From Candidatus Chryseobacterium colombiense (lineage in GTDB: Bacteria; Bacteroidota; Bacteroidia; Flavobacteriales; Weeksellaceae), in assembly GCA_029203185.1 (NCBI GenBank), contig CP119310.1:248001-312000 (forward strand): 64,000 nucleotides of DNA, read 5' to 3'. A program made the position numbers and the translations under genes. This document shows, one piece after another, positions 52,797 through 60,365 of the stretch (positions are counted from its first letter, which is position 1; each line of letters begins with the position of its first letter). Below the pieces are notes generated by a model. It was not told where the DNA came from and did not search any database. It saw nothing but the letters and a program-made list of their open reading frames with translations.

Positions 52797-55331
52797 ATGA
52801 TACACGACCAACGCGCAGAAAAATTCAGGCAGATCGTGGAAAATAAGTTCCAGATCTACAATTCATTATTTATGAGCCTGCCTTATGATAAAATGACAAA
52901 TATCGGGATGTTGCTTCCATTCCTTTGTGAAGAAAGCAAGATCGGTTATGAAGCCGGAAAAACACCCGAAGAAATTGTTGAAGAATTTTTTAAAAATCAT
53001 ACCGATTTACAGACCGAAGAGCAGAAGCTCGAACTGCTTTTTAAAATCATACAATATATAGAGAGGCAGGTTGTGTTGTTTGACAGTATTGAAGATGCCG
53101 CATTTCCGAATCTTCACTCCGAAAGTGATAACGGAACAGTAACTAATATGTATGAACGTTCATTGCAGGATCATAAGCTTGAAAAAATCCGTGAAAAGCT
53201 GAAAGATTTTGCGGTGAAAATTGTTTTTACGGCTCACCCAACGCAGTTTTACCCGAATTCGGTCCAGAGAATCCTTCATGATCTTAGAAATGCAATTACA
53301 ACAGATTCTATCACGAATATCGATATGTTGCTTCAGCAGTTGGGGAAAACTCCTTTTGTAAATAAAGAAAAACCAACTCCTATTGATGAGGCTTTGAGTA
53401 TTATTTATTACTTGAGGTACGTATATTATGATACTATCGGAGAGCTTTTCACCAAAATAAAATCAACTTTTGGAAGCGAGCATTTTCATTTACATGAAGA
53501 TTTGATTCAGCTTGGCTTTTGGCCGGGAGGAGACCGCGACGGAAATCCTTTTGTGACCGCAGAAGTAACGAAAAGAGTTGCTGAAGAACTTCATTCAGCT
53601 ATTTTAAAGGCTTATTATAATAATCTGAAAACGGTCCGAAGAAGGTTAAGTTTCAGAGGGGTTTCAGATGTTTTGACCCAACTGAGCAATGAGCTGTATT
53701 CAGCAATTTTCAGAAATGAAAAAATTACGTCCGATGATATTATCAAAAGGCTGGATGAAGCTGAAAAGATCTTGGTAGAACAGCATAATTCGTTATTCCT
53801 TGACTTGCTGGTAAATTTCAGAGATCGTGTAAGAATTTTCGGGACTCATTTTGCAACGTTGGATGTTCGTCAGGACAGCCGAATTCATCAGAAAGTCATA
53901 GATGAAGTATTTGCTAAAGTTTACGGTGATTTAGAAGTAAGTAATGAAGATAAGTTTAATCGATTGATTCAAATATCCGAAAAGGTAAATGCTGATGATT
54001 TTGAAGATATTGTTAAAGATACTTTACTGACGGTTTCTCAGGTTTCAGAAATTCAGCAACTGAACGGATTAAGAGGGATGAACCGTTATATTATCTCCAA
54101 TTCCGATGCGATAAAAGATGTGATGAATGTGTACGCATTTTTCAAAGTCTGCGGCTATAAGGATGAAGATATCAATATGGACATTGTTCCGCTTTTCGAA
54201 ACCATGGAAGGTCTTTCCAATGCTGAAAATGTAATGAAGGAATTATATCAGAACCCAGTTTACAAAAAGCATCTGGAGAAAAGAGGAAATCAGCAGACGA
54301 TTATGCTTGGTTTCTCAGACGGAACAAAAGACGGAGGATATCTGAAAGCAAACTGGGAAATCTATAAAGCCAAAGAAGTATTAACGAAACTTTCTGAAGA
54401 AAACGGAATTAAAGTCGTGTTCTTTGATGGTAGAGGAGGACCACCGGCAAGAGGAGGTGGTAAAACACATGATTTCTACGCATCTCAGGGAAAAACAATT
54501 GCGAATAATAAAATAGAATTAACGATTCAGGGGCAAACCATTACCAGTATTTTTGGGAATAAAGAGCAGGCGAAATATAATTTCGAGCAGCTTCTGACTG
54601 CCGGAGTTGAAAATGATGTTTTTAAAAACGCTAAGAAAGATTTAACGGAGAAAGAAAGAGCTTTAATTATAGAATTGGCAGAAATCAGTTATCAGAAATA
54701 TTCAGATCTGAAAGCACATCCAATGTTTGTTCCTTATCTTCAGGAAATGAGTACGCTCGAATATTATGGGAAAGCCAATATTGGAAGCCGACCTTCGAAA
54801 AGAGGAAACGGAAACGAGCTGAAGTTTGAAGATTTAAGAGCTATTCCATTTGTAGGTTCCTGGGCTCAATTGAAGCAGAATGTTCCCGGATTCTTTGGTT
54901 TTGGTTTTGCCATGCAGCAGATGAAAGAGCAGGGAAGATTTGATGAAGTAAGAGAATTGTATAAAGGTTCAGATTTCTTTAAAACTTTGGTGCTGAATTC
55001 AATGATGAGTATGAATAAGACCTATTTTCCGTTAACTTATTACATTAAAAACAATCCTAAATTCGGTGCGTTCTGGAATGTACTGTTTGATGAGTATAAT
55101 CTTTCTAAAAATATTATGCTGGAATTAACAGGGTTTAAAATGCTTCAGGAAGAAGATCCGCTTTCAAGAAAATCGGTGAAAATCCGTGAAAGAATTGTGC
55201 TTCCGTTATTGAGTATTCAGCAGTATGCTTTAATGAAAATCCAGAAAGGAGAAGGTGATAGGGAAGCCTATGGGAAACTCGTGACACGTTCGTTGTTCGG
55301 AAATATTAATGCGAGCAGAAATTCAGCATAA
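52797..55331 (+). CDS. ppc: Phosphoenolpyruvate carboxylase
   Basis: 844 residues. First catalytic His in VFTAHPTQ (His147), GGDRDGNPFV, LGFSDGTKDGG (substrate/allosteric), and the catalytic Arg-rich loop FDGRGGPPARGGG. Makes oxaloacetate from PEP and bicarbonate, refilling the TCA cycle. The extreme C-terminus reads NASRNSA where most PEPCs end in RNTG; the terminal Gly is reported to matter for activity in other species, so this lineage may handle the active-site end differently. Confidence 0.96.
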   Translation: MIHDQRAEKFRQIVENKFQIYNSLFMSLPYDKMTNIGMLLPFLCEESKIGYEAGKTPEEIVEEFFKNHTDLQTEEQKLELLFKIIQYIERQVVLFDSIEDAAFPNLHSESDNGTVTNMYERSLQDHKLEKIREKLKDFAVKIVFTAHPTQFYPNSVQRILHDLRNAITTDSITNIDMLLQQLGKTPFVNKEKPTPIDEALSIIYYLRYVYYDTIGELFTKIKSTFGSEHFHLHEDLIQLGFWPGGDRDGNPFVTAEVTKRVAEELHSAILKAYYNNLKTVRRRLSFRGVSDVLTQLSNELYSAIFRNEKITSDDIIKRLDEAEKILVEQHNSLFLDLLVNFRDRVRIFGTHFATLDVRQDSRIHQKVIDEVFAKVYGDLEVSNEDKFNRLIQISEKVNADDFEDIVKDTLLTVSQVSEIQQLNGLRGMNRYIISNSDAIKDVMNVYAFFKVCGYKDEDINMDIVPLFETMEGLSNAENVMKELYQNPVYKKHLEKRGNQQTIMLGFSDGTKDGGYLKANWEIYKAKEVLTKLSEENGIKVVFFDGRGGPPARGGGKTHDFYASQGKTIANNKIELTIQGQTITSIFGNKEQAKYNFEQLLTAGVENDVFKNAKKDLTEKERALIIELAEISYQKYSDLKAHPMFVPYLQEMSTLEYYGKANIGSRPSKRGNGNELKFEDLRAIPFVGSWAQLKQNVPGFFGFGFAMQQMKEQGRFDEVRELYKGSDFFKTLVLNSMMSMNKTYFPLTYYIKNNPKFGAFWNVLFDEYNLSKNIMLELTGFKMLQEEDPLSRKSVKIRERIVLPLLSIQQYALMKIQKGEGDREAYGKLVTRSLFGNINASRNSA

Positions 55332-55344
55332 AAGCTATTCCAAC

Positions 55345-55371
55345 TGTCATTCTGAACGAAGTGAAGAATCT
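55345..55371. repeat. Dispersed repeat, half copy 3 (GTCATTCTGACG family)
   Basis: Left arm only, starting TGTCATTCTGAACGAAG, directly after the PEPC gene; no right arm found. Confidence 0.7.
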
Positions 55372-55398
55372 CTAAATAAAACAAATTATAATAAAAAT

Positions 55399-55428
55399 AA
55401 AAACCTCTCAAATCGAGAGGTTTTTTAA
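55399..55428. terminator. Bidirectional terminator between PEPC and subtilase
   Basis: AAACCTCTC / GAGAGGTTT stem with 5-nt loop, A-rich left and T-run right. Confidence 0.85.
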
Positions 55429-55429
55429 T

Positions 55430-57034
55430 TTATTCCTTTATAAATTTCTCATAATATACTTTATCCTTCGTTTGAATTTTCAGATAATAAACTCCTTTTG
55501 CAAAACTTTCAACTTTTACAGATTTTTGATTGTTAACTTTAGTGATTAATCGCCCCAAATTATCATAAATTTCAACAGAACTCACTTCATGCTCCGAAGC
55601 AATATTTAAAATGTTTTTTACTGGATTCGGAAAGATGGCAATAGAATTTTTCTTAACGAGGTCAGAGGTATTTAAAACCGAGTTATAAAAACTTCCGAAA
55701 TTAAGAATTCCAAAGCCCATTTGATCGGTATGACTGGGAAAGAGCGAGGCGGTCTGCCGCAGTTTGTTTCTCATCAACTCTCTGTTCATGGTAGAAAATG
55801 CCTGGATAAGACAGGCTACTCCTCCTGCTGCAATCGGAGTGGCAATAGAAGTTCCTGAAACAGTAATAAGTGATCCGTTATCTACGGTTATAGAATTGGT
55901 TCCTCTTGCCGCAGCATCTGGTTTGATTACTCCAGCCGAATTTGGACCGTATGAGGAAAATGCTGATGATAAATTAGCAGAATCTACCGAACCTATTGAG
56001 AAAACTTTAGCATTATCTGCAGGGGTTGTAATATAATGCCATGTCTGTTCTCCGGAATTACCGGCTGCAATCAGTACAAATATTCCTTTATTAACCGCAA
56101 TTTCAGCACCTCTCGCAATAAATGAAGTTGTTCCGTTCATATTGGAGTAGGAATAGTTGTACTTAGGATCGTCAAAGACAGAATATCCTAAGGACGAGGT
56201 AATAAGATCCACCCCTTTTCTGTCTGCTTCTTCTGCAGCTTCAATCCAGTACATTTCCTCTTCGGGGATTTCTACTGTAGTATTTTCGCTTCTGTAAAGA
56301 TAAAAATCTGCATCCGGAGCTGATCCTACAAAACTGTTCTGAAGGTAACCTCCGATGGCTCCTAATACTACAGAACCATGATTATTCAGTGAAGTATTGT
56401 AAATGTCTGTGCTTTTTGCAACAAAATCATAACTGGCTTTTATTTGATTATTGGTCCATAATCTTGAAAAAGCAGCACCAGTATTTACGAAAGGAAATCC
56501 GGTATCAATTACAGCGATAGAAACTCCCGTTCCTGTATATCCTGCAAGGTGTAATGGTTTAAGATTGATTTGATCAATCTGTTCTAAACCAGAGCCATAA
56601 TTAAAAATTGTAGATATTGTATTGGTTTTCTCAAAACCGTTCCATTTATTTTGATTCTGGACTTTTAACGTTAATGCAGAGTTTTTGGCAAAACTTTGTA
56701 CAGACGATACAAACGGAAGTGTTTTTATCAGATTTACCTGTGTCTGATTAACAGTGACAGCGACCCCATTTAACCATTTGGAATAATCAGTAACAGGAAT
56801 TCCTAAGTTCTGTATGCTTTGTATGTAAGACTGTTCTATAGGAGCGTCCTGATCGTTAAGTGCAATACCAAGATTGGTTCTACGGTTTAAAGATTTTTGG
56901 GTAAGTTCTAATAGTGGATTGGCATAAAATGCAGCTTTATTCGGTTTATCATTAAAATAAACAAAAACAAGTTCCGTCTGAGCAGAAAAAGAAGAGCAAA
57001 TTGCTAAAAAACAAAAAGATAGAAATTTATTCAT
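55430..57034 (-). CDS. S8 subtilisin-like serine protease with T9SS sorting domain
   Basis: 534 residues, signal peptide ending SSFSAQ. Catalytic triad Asp177 (IAVIDTG), His219 (NNHGSVV) and Ser396 (SGTSIATP). The C-terminal 75 residues (SIAIFPNPVKNILNI ... GVYYLKIQTKDKVYYEKFIKE) are a type A T9SS sorting signal, so the enzyme is exported by the gliding/secretion machinery and attached to the surface or released. N-terminal region 20-165 contains a propeptide-like segment. Confidence 0.96.
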   Translation of the reverse strand: MNKFLSFCFLAICSSFSAQTELVFVYFNDKPNKAAFYANPLLELTQKSLNRRTNLGIALNDQDAPIEQSYIQSIQNLGIPVTDYSKWLNGVAVTVNQTQVNLIKTLPFVSSVQSFAKNSALTLKVQNQNKWNGFEKTNTISTIFNYGSGLEQIDQINLKPLHLAGYTGTGVSIAVIDTGFPFVNTGAAFSRLWTNNQIKASYDFVAKSTDIYNTSLNNHGSVVLGAIGGYLQNSFVGSAPDADFYLYRSENTTVEIPEEEMYWIEAAEEADRKGVDLITSSLGYSVFDDPKYNYSYSNMNGTTSFIARGAEIAVNKGIFVLIAAGNSGEQTWHYITTPADNAKVFSIGSVDSANLSSAFSSYGPNSAGVIKPDAAARGTNSITVDNGSLITVSGTSIATPIAAGGVACLIQAFSTMNRELMRNKLRQTASLFPSHTDQMGFGILNFGSFYNSVLNTSDLVKKNSIAIFPNPVKNILNIASEHEVSSVEIYDNLGRLITKVNNQKSVKVESFAKGVYYLKIQTKDKVYYEKFIKE

Positions 57035-57198
57035 GCATTTATTTTGTATAAAGATAAAACAAAATCAATAAAATTTTTGAAAGGATATTAAAATCCTTAT
57101 TTTTACAGAAATAAATTATTACAGAATCCTGATATAACAAATTTATAAGTAAATATTAATAATTAGGAGGCTGTGTATAATTAAAAATAAATTTATAT

Positions 57199-58323
57199 AT
57201 GAAAAAAATTCAGATGGTTGACTTACAGAGTCAGTATTACAAAATAAAGAATGACGTAGATAATGCAGTTTTAAATGTAATGGATTCAGCGGCTTTTATC
57301 AACGGTCCTGAAGTAAAGTCTTTCCAGAATGAATTGGAGTCTTATTTAGATGTGAAGCATGTGATTCCTTGCGCCAATGGAACAGACGCTTTACAGATTG
57401 CTTTAATGGCGCTGGATTTACAGGAAGGTGATGAGGTAATCACGGCAGATTTCACTTTTGCTGCAACTGTAGAGGTGATTCATTTGCTTAAACTTAAATC
57501 AGTATTGGTAGATGTGGATTATGATACCTTTACCATTTCAACAGAAGCAATTAAAAAAGCTATTACTCCAAGAACAAAAGCAATCATTCCGGTTCATATT
57601 TTTGGACAATGTGCGAATATGGAAGAGATCCTGAAAATTGCTGAAGAGCATAATCTATACGTTGTTGAAGATAATGCACAGGCAATTGGTGCGGATTATA
57701 CTTTTGCTGATGGAACCGTGAAAAAATCGGGAACGATGTCAACAGTTGGGACAACTTCATTTTTCCCTTCTAAAAACCTGGGTTGCTATGGTGATGGTGG
57801 AGCTATTTTTACCAATAATGATGAATTGGCACACCGTTTAAGAGGAATTGTTAATCACGGAATGTATGAAAGATATTACCATGATGAAGTAGGAGTAAAT
57901 TCTCGTTTAGATAGTATTCAGGCTGCAATTTTAAGAAAAAAACTTCCTAATCTTGATTCTTACAACGATGCGAGAAGAAAAGCGGCTGACTATTATGATG
58001 AAGCTTTTGCTAGTCACGAACATATTTTAACGCCGAAAAGGGCAGAAGATTCTACCCATGTTTTCCACCAATATACCTTGAGAATTTTGAATGGTAAGCG
58101 TAATGAATTACAAAAATTCTTAACGGAAAAAGAAATTCCTGCCATGATCTATTATCCTGTAGCTTTGAGAAAACAAAAAGCATATTATCAGGAAAGTAAT
58201 GATGCAGATTTCGTAAATACGGATAAGCTTTTAGATCAGGTGATTTCTTTGCCAATGCATACAGAACTTGATGACGAACAGCTGAAGTATATTACGGATG
58301 CTGTGTTGGAATTCATGAGTTGA
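57199..58323 (+). CDS. DegT/DnrJ/EryC1/StrS sugar aminotransferase
   Basis: 374 residues, PLP fold type I. Schiff-base Lys192 in FFPSKNLGCYGDGG, with ANGTDALQIALMAL and the Asp of VVEDNAQAIGA. It transfers an amino group to a keto-nucleotide sugar, for surface polysaccharide or glycan synthesis. First gene of a run with galE and a cytidylyltransferase. Confidence 0.93.
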   Translation: MKKIQMVDLQSQYYKIKNDVDNAVLNVMDSAAFINGPEVKSFQNELESYLDVKHVIPCANGTDALQIALMALDLQEGDEVITADFTFAATVEVIHLLKLKSVLVDVDYDTFTISTEAIKKAITPRTKAIIPVHIFGQCANMEEILKIAEEHNLYVVEDNAQAIGADYTFADGTVKKSGTMSTVGTTSFFPSKNLGCYGDGGAIFTNNDELAHRLRGIVNHGMYERYYHDEVGVNSRLDSIQAAILRKKLPNLDSYNDARRKAADYYDEAFASHEHILTPKRAEDSTHVFHQYTLRILNGKRNELQKFLTEKEIPAMIYYPVALRKQKAYYQESNDADFVNTDKLLDQVISLPMHTELDDEQLKYITDAVLEFMS

Positions 58324-58327
58324 TCTG

Positions 58328-58738
58328 ATGAAAAAAAGGATATTTAAATATAAGCTGGTGTATTACTTAGCTGTTATGACCAGCTTATTTCTTTTTATAA
58401 TATCAACATTTTCGATTCTCGGATTGTTTAATGATTTTAGCATATTTAAAACATTAATCACTTGTTTTTCAATTATTATTAATTCATTTGCATTTATTAA
58501 TTTAATTGAGAAATATAATAAAGCAGTTTTGTTTCTAAACCTTAGTCTATTTTTATCCATATTTATTGTCGGGTATCCCTTGCTATTAAATTTTCTTAAT
58601 GGATATAATGCTTTAGAACATTTTAGCTTTAAATTCTTAGTTTTGTTTACATTAGTTTTAATTGTTGTTAATGTATTTAAAATAAAGGAATACAAAGGAA
58701 TTAATGAAATAGAAGATATAGGAATACACAAAGATTAA
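58328..58738 (+). CDS. Hypothetical four-helix membrane protein
   Basis: 136 residues, four hydrophobic helices and a charged tail (KIKEYKGINEIEDIGIHKD). It starts 4 nt after the aminotransferase stop and precedes galE by 18 nt, so it is translated within the sugar operon. Codon and base use are more AT-rich than either neighbour, which may indicate separate origin. No homologous family recognised. Confidence 0.7.
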   Translation: MKKRIFKYKLVYYLAVMTSLFLFIISTFSILGLFNDFSIFKTLITCFSIIINSFAFINLIEKYNKAVLFLNLSLFLSIFIVGYPLLLNFLNGYNALEHFSFKFLVLFTLVLIVVNVFKIKEYKGINEIEDIGIHKD

Positions 58739-58756
58739 AAAAATATTACTAAAAAA

Positions 58757-59776
58757 ATGGCAATACTCGTAACAGGTGGTCTTGGATATATCGGTTCTCA
58801 TACGGTTGTAGAACTATTAAATAATAATTTTGAAGTTGTCATTGTAGATGACCTATCAAATTCTGAAAAGTTTATTTTAAAAAATATAGAGGAAATTACG
58901 GGAGAAAAACCAGCTTTCTATCCTTTTGATTTAAAGAGAAAAGAGCTTTTAACTCAGGTTTTTGATGCTTATACCATTGAAGGTTGTATTAATTTTGCGG
59001 CTTATAAAGCAGTGGGAGAGAGCCAGGAAAAACCTATTGATTACTATGAAAATAATTTATTTTCATTGATTAATATTCTGCAGGAATTTAAAGAAAGAGG
59101 TATTTCAAATTTTATCTTTAGTTCTTCCTGTACAGTTTACGGACAGGCAGATCAAATGCCGATTGACGAAAGTACACCGCTAAAAATGCCGGAAAGTGTT
59201 TACGGAAAGACGAAACAAATGGGAGAAGAGATTTTGATTGATTTTGCGAAAGCATATCAACGTAAAATTTCTTTATTGAGATATTTTAACCCAATTGGAG
59301 CGCATCCGTCAGCAAAAATCGGCGAACTTCCGATTGGAGTTCCCAATAATCTTGTACCTTATGTAATGCAGACTGCTGCGGGAATAAGAGAAAAATTAAG
59401 TGTTTGGGGAGATGATTATCCTACAGAAGACGGAACAGCAGTGAGAGATTATATCTATGTTGTTGATTTGGCGAAAGCCCATGTTGCAGCCCTGAAAAGG
59501 TTATTGGAGAATCAATCCGAAGAGTCTGTAATTGATATTTATAATTTGGGAACAGGAAAAGGTTCTTCTGTGTTGGAAGTAGTAAAAGCTTTTGAAACGG
59601 CCAATAATGTTGAGGTTCCATATCAGATTTGTCCGAGAAGAGAAGGGGATATTACGATTGCTTATGCCAATGTGGAAAAAGCTGAAAAAGAGCTTAACTG
59701 GAAGTCAGAGACAACTTTAGAAAATGCTTTGAAAACAACTTGGGAATGGCAGAAATATTTGAATTCGAGAAATTAA
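58757..59776 (+). CDS. galE: UDP-glucose 4-epimerase
   Basis: 339 residues. NAD-binding GGLGYIGSH (7-15), FSSSCTVYG, and catalytic YxxxK (Tyr149/Lys153, YGKTK), plus YFNPIGAHPSAKIGE and AVRDYIYVVDLA typical of GalE. Interconverts UDP-Glc and UDP-Gal (or the N-acetyl forms) for surface glycan synthesis. Operon with the upstream aminotransferase and probably the downstream cytidylyltransferase. Confidence 0.95.
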   Translation: MAILVTGGLGYIGSHTVVELLNNNFEVVIVDDLSNSEKFILKNIEEITGEKPAFYPFDLKRKELLTQVFDAYTIEGCINFAAYKAVGESQEKPIDYYENNLFSLINILQEFKERGISNFIFSSSCTVYGQADQMPIDESTPLKMPESVYGKTKQMGEEILIDFAKAYQRKISLLRYFNPIGAHPSAKIGELPIGVPNNLVPYVMQTAAGIREKLSVWGDDYPTEDGTAVRDYIYVVDLAKAHVAALKRLLENQSEESVIDIYNLGTGKGSSVLEVVKAFETANNVEVPYQICPRREGDITIAYANVEKAEKELNWKSETTLENALKTTWEWQKYLNSRN

Positions 59777-59872
59777 ATTTTTGAAATTTGTAAAGAAATT
59801 ATAAATTTAAATAATACCTTAGCTAAATATTGGTTGATTAAAAGCCCTTATCATCGAAATTTAATACACATT

Positions 59873-60310
59873 ATGAAAACAGAAAAAATAGGCATTACAT
59901 TTTCCTCCTTTGATCTGCTTCATGCCGGTCATATAAAAATGTTGGAAGAAGCCAAAACGGTATGTGATTACCTTATTGTAGGACTACAGATTGATCCTTC
60001 GCATGACCGACCTAGTAAAAACAAACCTACCCAGACTATTGTAGAAAGGTATATTCAGCTTAAGGCAGTCAATGCGGTTGATGAGATTATTCCTTATTAT
60101 ACAGAAGAGGATTTAGAAGATATTTTGAAATCATTCGTAATAGATGTACGAATTATCGGTGATGATTATATGGATAGAGATTTTACCGGTAAAAAGTACT
60201 GCGAAGAAAAAGGAATTCAGATTTTTTACAATAAAAGAGATCACAGATTTTCATCGAGTGATTTAAGAAAAAGAATTTTTGAAGCTGAGAAATTAAAATT
60301 AACAAAATAA
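59873..60310 (+). CDS. Nucleotidyltransferase of the glycerol-3-phosphate cytidylyltransferase type
   Basis: The frame opens at 59834, but the fold starts right after Met14 (MKTEKIGITFSSFDLLHAGH), so the start is 59873 (145 residues). HAGH is the nucleotide-binding HxGH motif, followed by VGLQIDPSHDRPSKNKPTQT and IGDDYMDRDFTGK; the family's last motif (RTxGISTT) appears as FSSSDLRKR. It activates an alcohol phosphate with CTP (or ATP), possibly for a surface glycan substituent. Confidence 0.85.
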   Translation: MKTEKIGITFSSFDLLHAGHIKMLEEAKTVCDYLIVGLQIDPSHDRPSKNKPTQTIVERYIQLKAVNAVDEIIPYYTEEDLEDILKSFVIDVRIIGDDYMDRDFTGKKYCEEKGIQIFYNKRDHRFSSSDLRKRIFEAEKLKLTK

Positions 60311-60312
60311 AC

Positions 60313-60347
60313 AAAAAAATCCCGAAATTTAATTCCGGGATTTTTTT
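60313..60347. terminator. Bidirectional terminator between cytidylyltransferase and receptor genes
   Basis: AAAAAAATCCCG / CGGGATTTTTTT arms, 11-nt loop. Confidence 0.85.
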
Positions 60348-60365
60348 ATGTTATATAAAGAAGGA

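Noticed and set aside
57172..57180. TGTGTATAA as a DnaA box (reverse strand)
   Set aside because: Isolated 9-mer upstream of a sugar gene; expected by chance in AT-rich DNA.
58363..58731. Antisense ORF of 122 codons opposite the 4-TM protein
   Set aside because: The plus-strand frame has a good start, transmembrane pattern and operon spacing; the antisense product is basic and patternless.
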